Of a DNA stretch of 64,000 nt, positions 26,229 to 39,094 are shown piece after piece (within the stretch, counting starts at the first letter, position 1; the number at the start of each line of letters is the position of its first letter). The stretch comes from Pseudomonas sp. HMWF032 (GTDB taxonomy: Bacteria > Pseudomonadota > Gammaproteobacteria > Pseudomonadales > Pseudomonadaceae), in NCBI RefSeq assembly GCF_003060885.1, contig NZ_QAIG01000005.1, positions 787,982 to 851,981 of the forward strand, written 5' to 3'. Below the pieces are notes generated by a model, which saw only the letters and a program-made list of their open reading frames with translations, ran no database searches and had not been told where the DNA came from. A program made the position numbers and the translations under genes.

Positions 26229-26642
26229 ATGAAGTCGAGCCGTCCTTATCTGGTGCGTGCCCTCTATGAGTGGATCGTGGACAACGATTGCACCCCGCAC
26301 CTGCTGGTGAATGCTGAGTTTCCCGGTGTTCAGGTGCCCGCCGGCTTTGCCAACGATGGACAGATTGTCCTTAATGTTTCGCCCACGGCTGTGCGTCATC
26401 TGCATATGGATAACGAAGCGGTGAGCTTTGAGGGGCGCTTTTCCGGTGTGCCGCAGAGTCTATATATCCCTGCGGCTGCAGTGCTGGCGATCTATGCGCG
26501 GGAGAATGGTCAGGGCATGGTGTTTGATGCGGAGTCGCCGATGCTTGATGGCGATGAAATCGAAGATCCGGATGAGCAAAGTCCGCCGGATGATGAGCCG
26601 CCGCGCCCCAGTGGTAGGCCCAGTCTGAAAGTGGTCAAGTAA
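26229..26642 (+). CDS. sspB: ClpXP protease specificity-enhancing factor SspB
   Basis: This 137-residue adaptor delivers ssrA-tagged proteins, made by trans-translation, to ClpXP. The N-terminal substrate-binding domain (about 1-105; SRPYLVRALYEWIVDN, GVQVPAGF) is followed by an acidic linker (about 108-128) and the short C-terminal ClpX-binding motif RPSLKVVK. AAGGAGG precedes the ATG. It forms an operon with sspA, and its stop codon lies inside the left arm of a long terminator. Confidence 0.95.
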   Translation: MKSSRPYLVRALYEWIVDNDCTPHLLVNAEFPGVQVPAGFANDGQIVLNVSPTAVRHLHMDNEAVSFEGRFSGVPQSLYIPAAAVLAIYARENGQGMVFDAESPMLDGDEIEDPDEQSPPDDEPPRPSGRPSLKVVK

Positions 26643-26682
26643 CCATAAAAAAGGCGATCCGAGGATCGCCTTTTTTATGGTT
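26641..26682. terminator. Long bidirectional terminator between sspB and dolP
   Basis: A perfect 19-bp stem (26641-26659 with 26664-26682) around a CGAG loop contains AAAAAAGGCGATC and its complement. It begins within the sspB stop codon and serves both convergent transcripts. Confidence 0.92.
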
Positions 26683-26709
26683 GCCGCACGGGCGGTTTTG
26701 CTGGTGCTA

Positions 26710-27863
<1,154 letters not shown>

Positions 27864-28238
27864 TCAGGTATCAAAGGCGTTTTGAATCCAGTCCAGTTGC
27901 GCGGGGGCTTGGCTGTCGGCGTTTATGGCAATCACATCAAAGCGGCATGGGTACTTGGCCCAGCGTGATTCTTGTTGCAGGAAGTGCTGAGCGGCGCGGC
28001 TGAGTTTCTCACGTTTGCGTGCATCCACGCTCTCTGCTGCGCCGCCCCAGGCGCTATAGCGCCGATAGCGAACTTCTACGAATACTACTGTATCGGCGTC
28101 GAGCATGACCAGATCGAGCTCACCAAGGCGGCAGCGCCAGTTCTGTGCCAGCAGACGCAGGCCATGCTGTTCGAGATGCTGCCGCGCCTGGGCTTCGGCA
28201 GCATCACCGCGTTGTTGCGTGCTAATACGCTCGCTCAA
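27864..28238 (-). CDS. YraN-family (UPF0102) endonuclease-like protein
   Basis: This 124-residue protein belongs to the UPF0102/YraN family, which has a restriction-endonuclease-like fold. The core LGELDLVMLDADTVVFVEVRYR shows the E-x-D-x(n)-E-V-R acidic-basic pattern of that fold. The function is not established. The best start is a TTG at 28238 that overlaps the lpoA stop (TTGA), so expression depends on coupling; there is no clear ribosome site. It lies between lpoA and gmhA/diaA in the conserved order. Confidence 0.85.
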   Translation of the reverse strand: MSERISTQQRGDAAEAQARQHLEQHGLRLLAQNWRCRLGELDLVMLDADTVVFVEVRYRRYSAWGGAAESVDARKREKLSRAAQHFLQQESRWAKYPCRFDVIAINADSQAPAQLDWIQNAFDT

Positions 28239-30046
28239 TTGATGCTTTCAGGCAGGGGCTGGACCTGGCCATCGCGGAACGCGGCCCAGGGTAGCTGGCG
28301 CTCGATACGCTGGTGCGGGTTCAGGCTCAGGTTGCCGGACAGGCCCTGCAGGCGAGTCTCGGGCAAGGCTTTGAGTTGGTTCAGGCGCGGTGCCAGGAGG
28401 TAAGCGTCTGCGCCCATGGCATACAAGCGGCCGAGGCTGCCACCGGCCTGCGGCCATTGCGTACTGGCTTGCTGGCGCAGTGGGTCGTTGACGTTCAGCA
28501 GCCAGGGGGTTTCACAGAACATGATGCCGTTGAGGTCGATGTACTGCGCCTGGTTATAGGTGCCGGTAAACAGGTGTGATGTGGCATACACCGGTACATC
28601 GCCGGCGTACTGGAAGGCCAGGGTCGGTTTGATCTGCTGGGCCTGCTGTGGAGTGGCGGCGAGGAAAATAAAGTCGACATCACGGCGGCGTGACGGAGCG
28701 GCGGCTACCGAGGTGCCCAGGGTGTTCTGCAGGCGCTTGCTGCGCGCCTCGCTTTCGCGCAGCTGGAACAGGTCGGCGATCTGCCGGGCCAGCTCGACAG
28801 GCTGATCAACATGTTCGGCCGCAATCAGAGTGCCGCCCTGGGCTTGCCAGCTCTGGCGGAAGGCGGCGAGTACGCGGTCGCCCCATTCGCCGTTGGGCAC
28901 CAGCGCTACGGCGCGGCGCATGCCGTCGGCCCAAGCGCGCCGGGCGACTTCGCGGGCTTCGTCCTCGGCAGCGAGGCCGAACTGGAACAGTTGCGCCGGA
29001 CCTTCCTGGCTGCCTTCGCTGTAGTTCAGGGCGAGGGTGGTGATGGGCAGTTGTTCGCGGCTGCTCAGTTGGCTGACCAGGTTTTTCTCCAGGGGGCCGA
29101 TTACCAGTTGTACGCCGGCGGCCTTAGCCTGGGCGTAGAAGGCGTCCATGGAACCTATGCGCGAGCTGTCAAAAATCTGAATGTTCGGAGGGTTCTGTCC
29201 GGCTTGCTGTGCTTGGTAGTGGGCTGCCAGAAAGCCGTCGCGCAACGCACGCGCCACGCTGGCCAGTTGGCCATCTTGTGGCAGCAGCAGGGCGATCTCG
29301 GTCAGTGGTTGGCTGGAGAGCTTTTTCAGCTCGACCAGCGCCTGCGGCAGTTGTTGCGCGGCAGGGTGCTGCGGGTTGGCTGCAACCCAGGCATCAATAG
29401 CGGTTTGCTGCTGCTCCAGGGTGCCGGCGCTCTTGGAGGCGCGGGCCAGCTCCAGCCAGCCGTCGAGGTCGGCATCACCGCTGGCTTGCAGTTCGCTTTG
29501 TGGCAGGCTGGAAACCAGGGTCCAGATGGCTTCCAGGTTGTGTGCAGCGCTGGCGCCACTGAGCAGTGGGGCGATATAGGCGCGTTCGCGCGCTGCGGCC
29601 AGGGTCTGCCCGGTGGCTTGCAGGGCGTTGGCGCGTACCAGCTGGCTGCGTACCTGCTGTTCAACCGGCAGCTCGCCGAGGCGTTCCATGCTCGGGTGGC
29701 TGAGGGCGCGCAGGGCGGCTTTGGGTTTGTTGCGGCTCATGTCCAGTTCGGCACGCAGGGTGCTGGTGTAGATCTGCTGAGCGGGCTTCAGGTGTTCCAG
29801 TTGCACCTGCTCCAGAATGCTGCTGGCGCGGGCTAAATCCTTCTGTTTATAGGCCAGATCTGCCGCCGACAAACGCAGTGCCGCGCCTTGCTCGACGGGG
29901 CTCTCGGCCGCTTGCTGCAGCAGTTGTTCGATGCTGGCTTGTGGTGTGCGTGGCAGCTCGCCCAGGGTCGATGAAGGTTGGCTGGCGCAGGCGGCGAGCA
30001 AGCCAGCAAGGCAGAGGATGGAAAGGGGGCGCAGGCAGGCGATCAT
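28235..30046 (-). CDS. lpoA: Penicillin-binding protein activator LpoA
   Basis: This 603-residue outer membrane lipoprotein activates the peptidoglycan synthase PBP1A from the outer side. The signal ends in the lipobox L-A-A-C20. An N-terminal helical TPR-like domain (about 30-250) is followed by a periplasmic-binding-protein type I domain (about 255-600; EIALLLPQDGQLASVARAL start, VIGPLEKNLV, YATSHLF). It begins a likely operon lpoA-yraN-gmhA/diaA-dolP. The ATG has AGGA upstream and is divergent from rsmI. Confidence 0.92.
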   Translation of the reverse strand: MIACLRPLSILCLAGLLAACASQPSSTLGELPRTPQASIEQLLQQAAESPVEQGAALRLSAADLAYKQKDLARASSILEQVQLEHLKPAQQIYTSTLRAELDMSRNKPKAALRALSHPSMERLGELPVEQQVRSQLVRANALQATGQTLAAARERAYIAPLLSGASAAHNLEAIWTLVSSLPQSELQASGDADLDGWLELARASKSAGTLEQQQTAIDAWVAANPQHPAAQQLPQALVELKKLSSQPLTEIALLLPQDGQLASVARALRDGFLAAHYQAQQAGQNPPNIQIFDSSRIGSMDAFYAQAKAAGVQLVIGPLEKNLVSQLSSREQLPITTLALNYSEGSQEGPAQLFQFGLAAEDEAREVARRAWADGMRRAVALVPNGEWGDRVLAAFRQSWQAQGGTLIAAEHVDQPVELARQIADLFQLRESEARSKRLQNTLGTSVAAAPSRRRDVDFIFLAATPQQAQQIKPTLAFQYAGDVPVYATSHLFTGTYNQAQYIDLNGIMFCETPWLLNVNDPLRQQASTQWPQAGGSLGRLYAMGADAYLLAPRLNQLKALPETRLQGLSGNLSLNPHQRIERQLPWAAFRDGQVQPLPESIN

Positions 30047-30171
30047 GTAAGCGTTCCTGATACTTGATCAAATTGAGCCTTGAATTGTACCCAAGCCCGC
30101 CGGGTGGCGCGATGTCGAAGGTTGGAAACGGGCTACAATGCGCGCTTTGTTGATTTTGAGAGGCCTGTGCT

Positions 30172-31044
30172 GTGACCACTTCCGCTGCTGCAAATGTGCC
30201 TTTGGGCCGTCTTTATGTGGTGGCTACGCCCATTGGCAACCTAGATGACATCAGCACGCGGGCGTTGACTATCCTGCGCAGCGTGGCTCTGATCGCCGCA
30301 GAAGACACTCGTCATTCCGCACGGCTGATGCAGCACTTTGGCATCGGCACCCCGCTGGCAGCCTGTCATGAGCACAACGAGCGCGATCAGGGTGGGCGCT
30401 TTCTTGCGCGGTTGCTCGAGGGTGACGATGTGGCGTTGATCTCCGATGCCGGCACTCCGCTGATTTCTGATCCGGGCTATCACCTGGTGCGCCAGGCGCG
30501 CGCTGCTGGTGTTGCGGTGGTTCCAGTGCCGGGCGCCTGCGCGCTGATTGCTGCGCTGTCTGCTGCGGGCTTGCCCTCGGATCGCTTTATCTTCGAGGGT
30601 TTTCTGCCTGCCAAGGCGGCAGGGCGTCGCGCACGTCTTGAGCAGGTAAAGGAAGAACCGCGTACGCTGATCTTCTATGAGGCGCCGCACCGCATTCTCG
30701 AGTGTCTGCAGGATATGCAGGCAGTTTTCGGCGATGAGCGTCCGGCCTTGTTGGCGCGTGAGCTGACCAAGACCTTTGAGACGCTCAAGGGTATGCCGTT
30801 GGCTGAACTGGCCGCTTGGGTGGCTGCCGACAGTAATCAACAGCGCGGTGAATGTGTGGTGTTGGTGGCAGGTTGGCAGGCGCCCGAAGGTGAAGAGGCG
30901 GTCAGTGCTGAAGCGATGCGTGTGTTGAATCTGCTGTTGGCCGAAATGCCGCTGAAGCGTGCGGCAGCGCTGGCGGCGGAGATCACTGGAGTGCGCAAGA
31001 ACTTGCTCTATCAGGTTGCCCTGGAGCAGCAGAAAGACGTTTAA
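30172..31044 (+). CDS. rsmI: 16S rRNA (cytidine-1402-2'-O)-methyltransferase RsmI
   Basis: This 290-residue SAM-dependent methyltransferase 2'-O-methylates C1402 in the ribosomal P site; RsmH, encoded 1.2 kb downstream, N4-methylates the same base. The tetrapyrrole-methylase fold shows [27 protein letters not shown] and [14 protein letters not shown] near the N terminus and a helical C-terminal tail. The start is a GTG at 30172 with GAGAGG upstream. A TACAAT at 30134-30139 could be the -10 element. The rnpB promoter starts directly after its stop. Confidence 0.95.
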   Translation: MTTSAAANVPLGRLYVVATPIGNLDDISTRALTILRSVALIAAEDTRHSARLMQHFGIGTPLAACHEHNERDQGGRFLARLLEGDDVALISDAGTPLISDPGYHLVRQARAAGVAVVPVPGACALIAALSAAGLPSDRFIFEGFLPAKAAGRRARLEQVKEEPRTLIFYEAPHRILECLQDMQAVFGDERPALLARELTKTFETLKGMPLAELAAWVAADSNQQRGECVVLVAGWQAPEGEEAVSAEAMRVLNLLLAEMPLKRAAALAAEITGVRKNLLYQVALEQQKDV

Positions 31045-31047
31045 ACC

Positions 31048-31076
31048 TTGTTCTATCGGGCGCGGGCCGTTAACCT
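31048..31076 (+). promoter_or_regulatory. Predicted promoter of rnpB
   Basis: TTGTTC (31048-31053) and TAACCT (31071-31076) are 17 bases apart and end seven bases before the first paired base of the RNase P RNA. It begins four bases after the rsmI stop codon. Confidence 0.6.
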
Positions 31077-31083
31077 TGCCCGC

Positions 31084-31445
31084 GGAGAGTCGATCGGGCA
31101 GTCGCTGCCGTATTGCGTTCTGCGTAATGCGGGGGAGGAAAGTCCGGGCTCCATAGGGCGGAGTGCCAGGTAACGCCTGGGAGGCGTGAGCCTACGGAAA
31201 GTGCCACAGAAAATAACCGCCTAAGCATTTCGGTGCCGGTAAGGGTGAAAAGGTGCGGTAAGAGCGCACCGCGCGACTGGTAACAGTTCGTGGCTAGGCA
31301 AACCCCACTCGGAGCAAGACCAAATAGGGTTCCATTGGCGTGGCCCGCGCTGGAACCGGGTAGGTTGCTAAAGGCGTGCAGTGATGTACGTCGTAGAGGA
31401 ATGACTGTCCTCGACAGAACCCGGCTTACAGATCGACTCTCCACC
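31084..31445 (+). ncRNA. rnpB: RNase P RNA component
   Basis: This is the catalytic RNA that matures the 5' ends of tRNAs, type A. The closing helix is visible: GGAGAGTCGATC at 31084-31095 pairs exactly with GATCGACTCTCC at 31431-31442. The conserved GAGGAAAGTCCGGGC block starts near 31134, the ACAGAAA segment lies near 31205, and the GGTAAGGGTGAAA and AGAGG..GACAGAACCCGGCTTA blocks follow. The length of about 360 bases is normal. Its place between rsmI and mraZ is the usual one in Pseudomonas. Confidence 0.97.
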
Positions 31446-31648
31446 CTTCCTCATTTATCCGCTTCACTGCTTCGCTTCCTTTCTAATACCGAAAAAATCT
31501 TACTCTTAATAAATCACTTTAACTTTGAAGTTCAGCTCGCTGTATCGGCTTGTTTTTGTGTCCGAAACTTCGAGTTTTTCCTCCGTTTCGCCTCTCTGAA
31601 AGTTTGCTAAATCGCCGTTCTATAAGGATTTTTCCCGCCAAGCGTGCC

Positions 31649-31678
31649 TTGACGGTGGGGTGCGTGCGTTCCTATAGT
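31649..31678 (+). promoter_or_regulatory. Predicted sigma70 promoter of the mraZ (dcw) cluster
   Basis: TTGACG (31649-31654) and TATAGT (31673-31678) are spaced by 18 bases, about 75 bases before mraZ. The start of transcription would fall near 31685, immediately before three MraZ-type repeats. The AT-rich stretch from 31446 to 31648 shows no gene. Confidence 0.72.
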
Positions 31679-31686
31679 GTGCGCGA

Positions 31687-31711
31687 GTGGTAAGAAGTGG
31701 CACAAAGTGGG
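31687..31711 (+). promoter_or_regulatory. MraZ-box array, three GTGG repeats at 10-base spacing
   Basis: GTGG occurs at 31687, 31697 and 31707 (the last as GTGGG), one helical turn apart. In E. coli and other bacteria MraZ binds direct TGGGN-type repeats upstream of its own operon and represses it. Here they overlap the predicted transcription start, well placed for autorepression. Confidence 0.7.
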
Positions 31712-31753
31712 TTTCTTAGGCACGGATAGCTAATAAAAAGGGGAAACGCGATC

Positions 31754-32209
31754 GTGTTTCGCGGAGCTAACGCCATCAGTCTCGACGCCAAAGGGCGACT
31801 CGCGATGCCAAGTCGGTATCGGGATGAGCTTGTGTCGCGTTGTGCCGGTCAGCTCATTGTCACGATTGATGCCATTGATCCTTGTCTGTGTGTCTATCCG
31901 TTGTCCGAGTGGGAGCTGATTGAAGCCAAGCTCCGCGAGCTCGCTTCTTTTCGTGAAGAAAACCGCCGTCTGCAGCGTTTGCTGATTGGCAACGCTGTTG
32001 ACCTTGAGCTGGATGCCAGTGGTCGTTTCCTGGTGCCGCCCCGTCTGCGTGAGTACGCCAAGCTGGACAAGCGCGCGATGCTGGTCGGTCAACTCAATAA
32101 ATTTCAACTGTGGGACGAAGATTCCTGGAATGCCGTGGCCGATGCCGATCTGGCCGCGATCAAGCAACCAGGTGCTCTGTCCGACGACCTACGTGACTTG
32201 ATCCTGTGA
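31754..32209 (+). CDS. mraZ: Transcriptional regulator MraZ
   Basis: This 151-residue DNA-binding protein has two AbrB/MazE-like (SpoVT) half-domains, with paired DxxGR motifs ([14 protein letters not shown] near 10-23 and [14 protein letters not shown] near 88-101). It represses the cluster it starts. The start is a GTG at 31754 with a GGGG ribosome site. It is followed immediately by rsmH; its stop nearly touches that start. Boxes that fit its target lie upstream at 31687-31711. Confidence 0.96.
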   Translation: MFRGANAISLDAKGRLAMPSRYRDELVSRCAGQLIVTIDAIDPCLCVYPLSEWELIEAKLRELASFREENRRLQRLLIGNAVDLELDASGRFLVPPRLREYAKLDKRAMLVGQLNKFQLWDEDSWNAVADADLAAIKQPGALSDDLRDLIL

Positions 32210-32211
32210 CC

Positions 32212-33149
32212 ATGACCAGCAACTTTCGCCATATCACCGTGCTACTCGACGAGGCTGTCGAAGGGCTGGCTGTGCGCGCGAACGGTTGCTACCTGGATGG
32301 CACCTTTGGACGTGGCGGGCATAGCCGGCTGATTCTGGAAGGGCTCGGGCCAGACGGTCGCTTGCTGGGGTTTGACAAAGATCCCCTGGCAATCGCGACC
32401 GGGAATGCGCTGGCGGCCGAAGACGGCCGCTTTGTCGTTGTGCAGCGCAGCTTTGCCGAGCTGGGTGACGAACTAGTACAGCGCGCTCTGGCAGGCAAAG
32501 TCAGCGGTATTCTGTTGGACCTGGGCGTGTCATCGCCGCAGCTGGATGACGCCGAGCGCGGCTTCAGTTTTATGAATGACGGTCCGCTGGATATGCGCAT
32601 GAACCCGGATGCCGGTGTCAGCGCGGCAGACTTCATCGCCAGCGCCGCTGAAGAAGAAATCGCCCGGGTTTTCAAGGAGTACGGCGAAGAACGCTTCGCC
32701 AAACGCATGGCCCGTGCAGTCGTGTTGCGTCGCGCCGAGCAGCCGTTTACCCGCACCGCCGACCTTGCTCAGGTGTTGACTGTCGCCAATCCTGCCTGGG
32801 AAAAGGGCAAGAATCCGGCGACTCGCGCCTTCCAGGGGCTGCGCATCTATATCAACAACGAATTGGGTGATCTGGAAGGCGGCCTCGACGCCGCTCTGGA
32901 AAACCTTGAGGTGGGCGGTCGCCTGGTGGTGATCAGCTTCCATTCGCTGGAAGATCGCATCGTCAAACTCTTTATGCGCAAGCATGCCAAGGGTGAGGTG
33001 GACAAGCTGCCGCGTGATCTGCCGATCATCCCGAAAGCGTTTGAGCCGCGCCTGAAACTGATCGGCAAGCCGGTGTTTGCTTCCGAGGCTGAGCTTGCGG
33101 CCAATCCGCGTTCGCGCAGCGCTGTAATGCGCATTGCCGAGAAAGTGCG

Positions 33150-33153
<4 letters not shown>
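32212..33153 (+). CDS. rsmH: 16S rRNA (cytosine-1402-N4)-methyltransferase RsmH
   Basis: This 313-residue SAM-dependent methyltransferase (MraW) modifies C1402 of 16S rRNA together with RsmI. The opening [15 protein letters not shown] and [14 protein letters not shown] give the SAM-binding motif; [14 protein letters not shown] and the [14 protein letters not shown] segment are typical. ATG 32212 is preferred over a GTG at 32206 that would overlap mraZ. Its stop overlaps ftsL by four bases. Confidence 0.96.
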
Positions 33154-35178
<2,025 letters not shown>

Positions 35179-35179
<1 letters not shown>

Positions 35180-36642
35180 TGCCCATGCCGCTTAATCAGC
35201 TGTTGCCGGAAGCCGCCAGCTCAACCCTGATTCGCGAATTGACCCTGGACAGCCGCAAGGTGCGTCCGGGTGACCTGTTTCTGGCTGTGCCGGGCACCCA
35301 GCAAGATGGTCGCGTGCACATTGCCGATGCCGTTGCCCGCGGCGCGGCCGCTGTAGCCTACGAGGTGGAGGGCGCTGCCGTGATGACCGCGCACAGTGCG
35401 GAGCTGGTTGCGCTCAAAGGTCTGGCCAGTCAGTTGTCGGCGATTGCCGGGCGCTTCTATGGCGAGCCAAGCCGTGGCCTGCACCTGATCGGTATTACCG
35501 GCACCAACGGCAAGACCAGCGTCAGCCAATTGCTGGCCCAGGCGCTGGACCTGCTTGGCGAGCGCTGCGGTATCGTCGGCACCCTCGGCAATGGTTTCTA
35601 CGGCGCGCTCGAGCAGGGCCGTCATACCACACCTGACCCGATTGGCGTGCAGGCCACCCTGGCTGACATGAAGAACGCCGGTGCTCGCGCCGTGGCCATG
35701 GAAGTCTCGTCACACGGCCTGCATCAGGGACGTGTGGCTGCCCTGGCGTTTGATGTGGCGGTGCTGACCAACCTGTCCCGTGATCACCTGGACTATCACG
35801 GTTCTATGCAGGCCTACGCCGAGGCGAAAGCCACGCTCTTCGCCTGGTCGGACCTGCGTTGCCGGGTGCTCAACCTGGATGATGCCTTTGGTCGTGAACT
35901 GGCCGCTGCGGAGCACGACTCCCGGCTGATCAGCTACAGCCTGATCGACGCCGACGCCTATCTGTATTGCCGCGATGCGCAGTTTGACGAGCAGGGTGTG
36001 CGCGCCACGCTGGTCACCCCGCGCGGTGAAGGCAGCCTGCGCAGCTCGCTGCTCGGGCGCTTCAACCTGAGCAACCTGCTGGCGGTGGTTGGTGCGCTGC
36101 TCGGCCTGGATTACCCGCTGGATGAAATCCTCAAAGTGCTGCCGCAGCTGCAGGGCCCTATTGGCCGTATGCAGCGCCTGGGCGGTGGCAAGTTGCCTTT
36201 GGTCGTTGTGGATTATGCGCACACGCCAGATGCGCTGGAAAAAGTCCTCGAAGCCCTGCGCCCGCATGTCAAAGGCCGCCTGCTGTGCCTGTTCGGCTGT
36301 GGTGGCGACCGTGACAACGGTAAGCGCCCGCTGATGGCAGCGGTGGTCGAGCGCCTCGCTGATGCGGTACTGGTCACCGATGACAACCCACGCACCGAAG
36401 CCCCTGCACAGATCTTCAAAGACATTCGCGCCGGTTTCGCCACACCTGAGGCCGTGCAGTTCGTCCATGGCCGTGGTCAGGCGATTGCTCAGCTAATCGC
36501 CAGCGCGTCTGCCGATGATGTGCTGGTGATGGCCGGTAAGGGGCATGAGGACTATCAGGAAATCAACGGCGTGCGTCAGCCATTCTCCGATCTGGTCGAA
36601 GCAGCCAACGCGTTGGCTGCATGGGAGGTGGCGCATGCTTAA
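35179..36642 (+). CDS. murE: UDP-MurNAc-tripeptide synthase MurE (meso-DAP adding)
   Basis: This 487-residue ATP-dependent ligase adds meso-diaminopimelate to UDP-MurNAc-L-Ala-D-Glu in the cytoplasm. Three Mur domains are present: an N domain (1-100), a central ATPase domain with GTNGKT at 108-113, and a C domain with D402-N-P-R405, the motif that selects meso-DAP over lysine. This implies DAP-type peptidoglycan. Its start overlaps ftsI and its end overlaps murF by eight bases. Confidence 0.97.
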
Positions 36643-38005
36643 GGCGCTGCGGTTGAGCGAAGTGGTGGGGCCACTGAGCGCCCGAGTGATCGGGGGCGAT
36701 GTGGTGTTCAGCGCCGTCAGCAGCGACAGCCGCGCCATTCAGCCAGGCCAGCTGTTTGTCGCCCTGGCCGGCCCGCGCTTTGATGGCCACGACTACCTGG
36801 CTGAAGTCGCCGGCAAAGGTGCAGTGGCGGCGCTGGTTGAGCGTGAAGTGGCGGATGCGCCGCTGCCGCAACTGTTGGTCGCCGATACCCGTGTGGCCCT
36901 GGGGCAGTTGGGCGCCCTGAATCGTCAGGCGTTCACTGCGCCGGTGGTCGCCATCACCGGTTCCAGCGGCAAGACCACCGTCAAGGAAATGCTCGCCAGC
37001 ATCCTGCGCGAAGGCCTGCAAGGTCTGGTGCTGGCCACCCGTGGCAACCTCAATAACGACCTTGGTGCGCCGCTGACCCTGCTGGAGTTGGCGCCTGAGC
37101 ATGTCGCTGGTGTCATCGAACTGGGTGCCAACCATGTCGGCGAGATTGCTTACACCGTCAGCCTGACCAAGCCCCAGGTGGCCGTGCTGAATAACGCCGG
37201 CACTGCGCATGTGGGTGAGTTTGGCGGCCCAGAGAAAATTGTTGAAGCCAAGGGCGAGATACTCGAAGGCTTGAGCGACAGCGGTGTGGCCGTGCTCAAC
37301 CTTGATGACCGGGCCTTTACCATCTGGCAGCAGCGCGCCAAAGGTCGCCGCGTCAGCAGTTTCGCCCTGGTTAATCCGGCGGCTGACGTTTACGCCAGCG
37401 AGCTGGCCCGCGATGCTCGTGGCTGCTCGGCGTTTACCCTGCATTGCGCCAGCGGTCAGGCCCGCATCCAGCTCAATCTGCTTGGTGAGCACAATGTGGC
37501 CAACGCCCTGGCCGCGGCTGCTGCCGCTCTGGCGCTGGGGGTTGCGCCTGTGGCAATCAAGGCCGGCCTGGAAAACCTGCAACCGGTCAAGGGTCGCGCC
37601 GTTGCGCAGATTGCACCGAGTGGCCTGCGCGTGATCGACGACAGCTACAACGCCAACCCGACTTCGGTCTGCGCCGCCATCGATATCCTCGCCGGTTTCC
37701 CCGGCCGCCGCGTGCTGGTGTTGGGTGACATTGGCGAGCTGGGTGCGTGGGCCGAGCAGGGCCATCGCCAGGTCGGCAGCTATGCGCTGGGTAAGGTCGA
37801 TGCGGTGTATGCCGTTGGCCCGCTGATGGCGTTTGCCATTGAAGAATTCGGCACAGATGGCCGGCATTTTGCCGACCAGGCCAGCCTGATTGCGGCGCTG
37901 CAGAGCGAGCAGGGCGACACCACTGTTCTTATTAAAGGTTCACGCAGCGCCGCGATGGAAAACGTCGTGGCGGCACTGTGTGGCACGTCTGGGGAGGTTC
38001 ACTAA
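36635..38005 (+). CDS. murF: UDP-MurNAc-tripeptide:D-Ala-D-Ala ligase MurF
   Basis: This 456-residue ligase adds D-alanyl-D-alanine to complete the UDP-MurNAc-pentapeptide. The ATP loop GSSGKTT is at 109-115, with central [11 protein letters not shown] and the C-terminal [10 protein letters not shown] motif. The ATG at 36635 overlaps murE; the frame is open upstream but only inside murE. Its stop overlaps the mraY start by one base. Confidence 0.96.
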   Translation: MLKALRLSEVVGPLSARVIGGDVVFSAVSSDSRAIQPGQLFVALAGPRFDGHDYLAEVAGKGAVAALVEREVADAPLPQLLVADTRVALGQLGALNRQAFTAPVVAITGSSGKTTVKEMLASILREGLQGLVLATRGNLNNDLGAPLTLLELAPEHVAGVIELGANHVGEIAYTVSLTKPQVAVLNNAGTAHVGEFGGPEKIVEAKGEILEGLSDSGVAVLNLDDRAFTIWQQRAKGRRVSSFALVNPAADVYASELARDARGCSAFTLHCASGQARIQLNLLGEHNVANALAAAAAALALGVAPVAIKAGLENLQPVKGRAVAQIAPSGLRVIDDSYNANPTSVCAAIDILAGFPGRRVLVLGDIGELGAWAEQGHRQVGSYALGKVDAVYAVGPLMAFAIEEFGTDGRHFADQASLIAALQSEQGDTTVLIKGSRSAAMENVVAALCGTSGEVH

Positions 38006-39087
38006 TGCTGCTGCTGCTGGCGGAATACCTGCAACAGTTCCACAAGGGTTTCGCAGTGTTCCAGTACCTGACACTGCGCGGCATTCTCGGCGTGCTCACG
38101 GCGCTGGCCTTGTCGCTGTGGCTCGGTCCATGGATGATCCGCACCTTGCAGATTCGCCAGATCGGCCAGGCGGTGCGCAATGACGGCCCACAGTCGCATC
38201 TGTCGAAGAAGGGCACGCCAACCATGGGGGGGGCGCTGATTCTGTCGGCCATTGCTTTCAGCACCCTGCTCTGGGCTGACCTGTCCAACCGCTATGTGTG
38301 GGTCGTGCTGGCCGTCACCCTGCTGTTTGGTGCCATTGGCTGGGTCGACGATTATCGCAAGGTGATCGAAAAGAACTCGCGGGGCCTGCCGAGTCGTTGG
38401 AAGTACTTCTGGCAGTCGGTGTTCGGTCTGGGGGCGGCCCTGTTCCTTTATATGACTGCGCAAAGCCCGGTGGAAACCACCCTGATCCTGCCGATGATCA
38501 AGGATTTCGGTCTGGAGCTGGGCCTGGGCTTCGTGGTCCTGACCTACTTCGTGATCGTCGGGTCGAGCAACGCTGTCAACCTCACTGACGGCCTCGACGG
38601 CCTGGCCATTCTGCCTACCGTGATGGTCGGCGGCGCGCTGGGGATTTTCTGCTACCTGTCGGGCAACGTGAAGTTCGCCGAATACCTGTTTATTCCCTAC
38701 GTGCCGGGTGCAGGTGAACTGATCGTGTTCTGCGCCGCCCTGGTCGGCGCTGGTCTTGGCTTCCTCTGGTTCAACACCTACCCGGCGCAGGTGTTTATGG
38801 GCGACGTCGGTGCCCTGGCCCTGGGCGCGGCCCTGGGCACCATCGCGGTGATCGTCCGTCAGGAAGTGGTGCTGTTCATCATGGGCGGCATCTTCGTGGT
38901 GGAAACCCTGTCGGTGATCATCCAGGTCGCCAGCTTCAAACTGACCGGCAAGCGCGTGTTCCGCATGGCGCCGATCCATCACCATTTTGAACTGAAAGGC
39001 TGGCCCGAGCCGCGCGTGATCGTGCGTTTCTGGATCATCACCGTGATTCTGGTGCTGATCGGCCTTGCCACCCTGAAGCTGCGTTGA
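38005..39087 (+). CDS. mraY: Phospho-N-acetylmuramoyl-pentapeptide transferase MraY
   Basis: This 360-residue membrane enzyme moves phospho-MurNAc-pentapeptide to undecaprenyl phosphate, forming lipid I. It has about ten membrane helices. Active-site residues D115-D116 (WVDDYRK), N192-D195/D198 (NLTDGLDG) and the triple histidine H325-327 (APIHHHFE) are intact. It is the target of nucleoside antibiotics and phage lysis protein E in other bacteria. It follows murF with a one-base overlap, and murD starts seven bases after its stop. Confidence 0.97.
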   Translation: MLLLLAEYLQQFHKGFAVFQYLTLRGILGVLTALALSLWLGPWMIRTLQIRQIGQAVRNDGPQSHLSKKGTPTMGGALILSAIAFSTLLWADLSNRYVWVVLAVTLLFGAIGWVDDYRKVIEKNSRGLPSRWKYFWQSVFGLGAALFLYMTAQSPVETTLILPMIKDFGLELGLGFVVLTYFVIVGSSNAVNLTDGLDGLAILPTVMVGGALGIFCYLSGNVKFAEYLFIPYVPGAGELIVFCAALVGAGLGFLWFNTYPAQVFMGDVGALALGAALGTIAVIVRQEVVLFIMGGIFVVETLSVIIQVASFKLTGKRVFRMAPIHHHFELKGWPEPRVIVRFWIITVILVLIGLATLKLR

Positions 39088-39094
39088 GGAAAGC

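Noticed and set aside
31290..31610. An open frame across the 3' end of rnpB
   Set aside because: The DNA is explained by RNase P RNA and AT-rich spacer; the frame has no family features.
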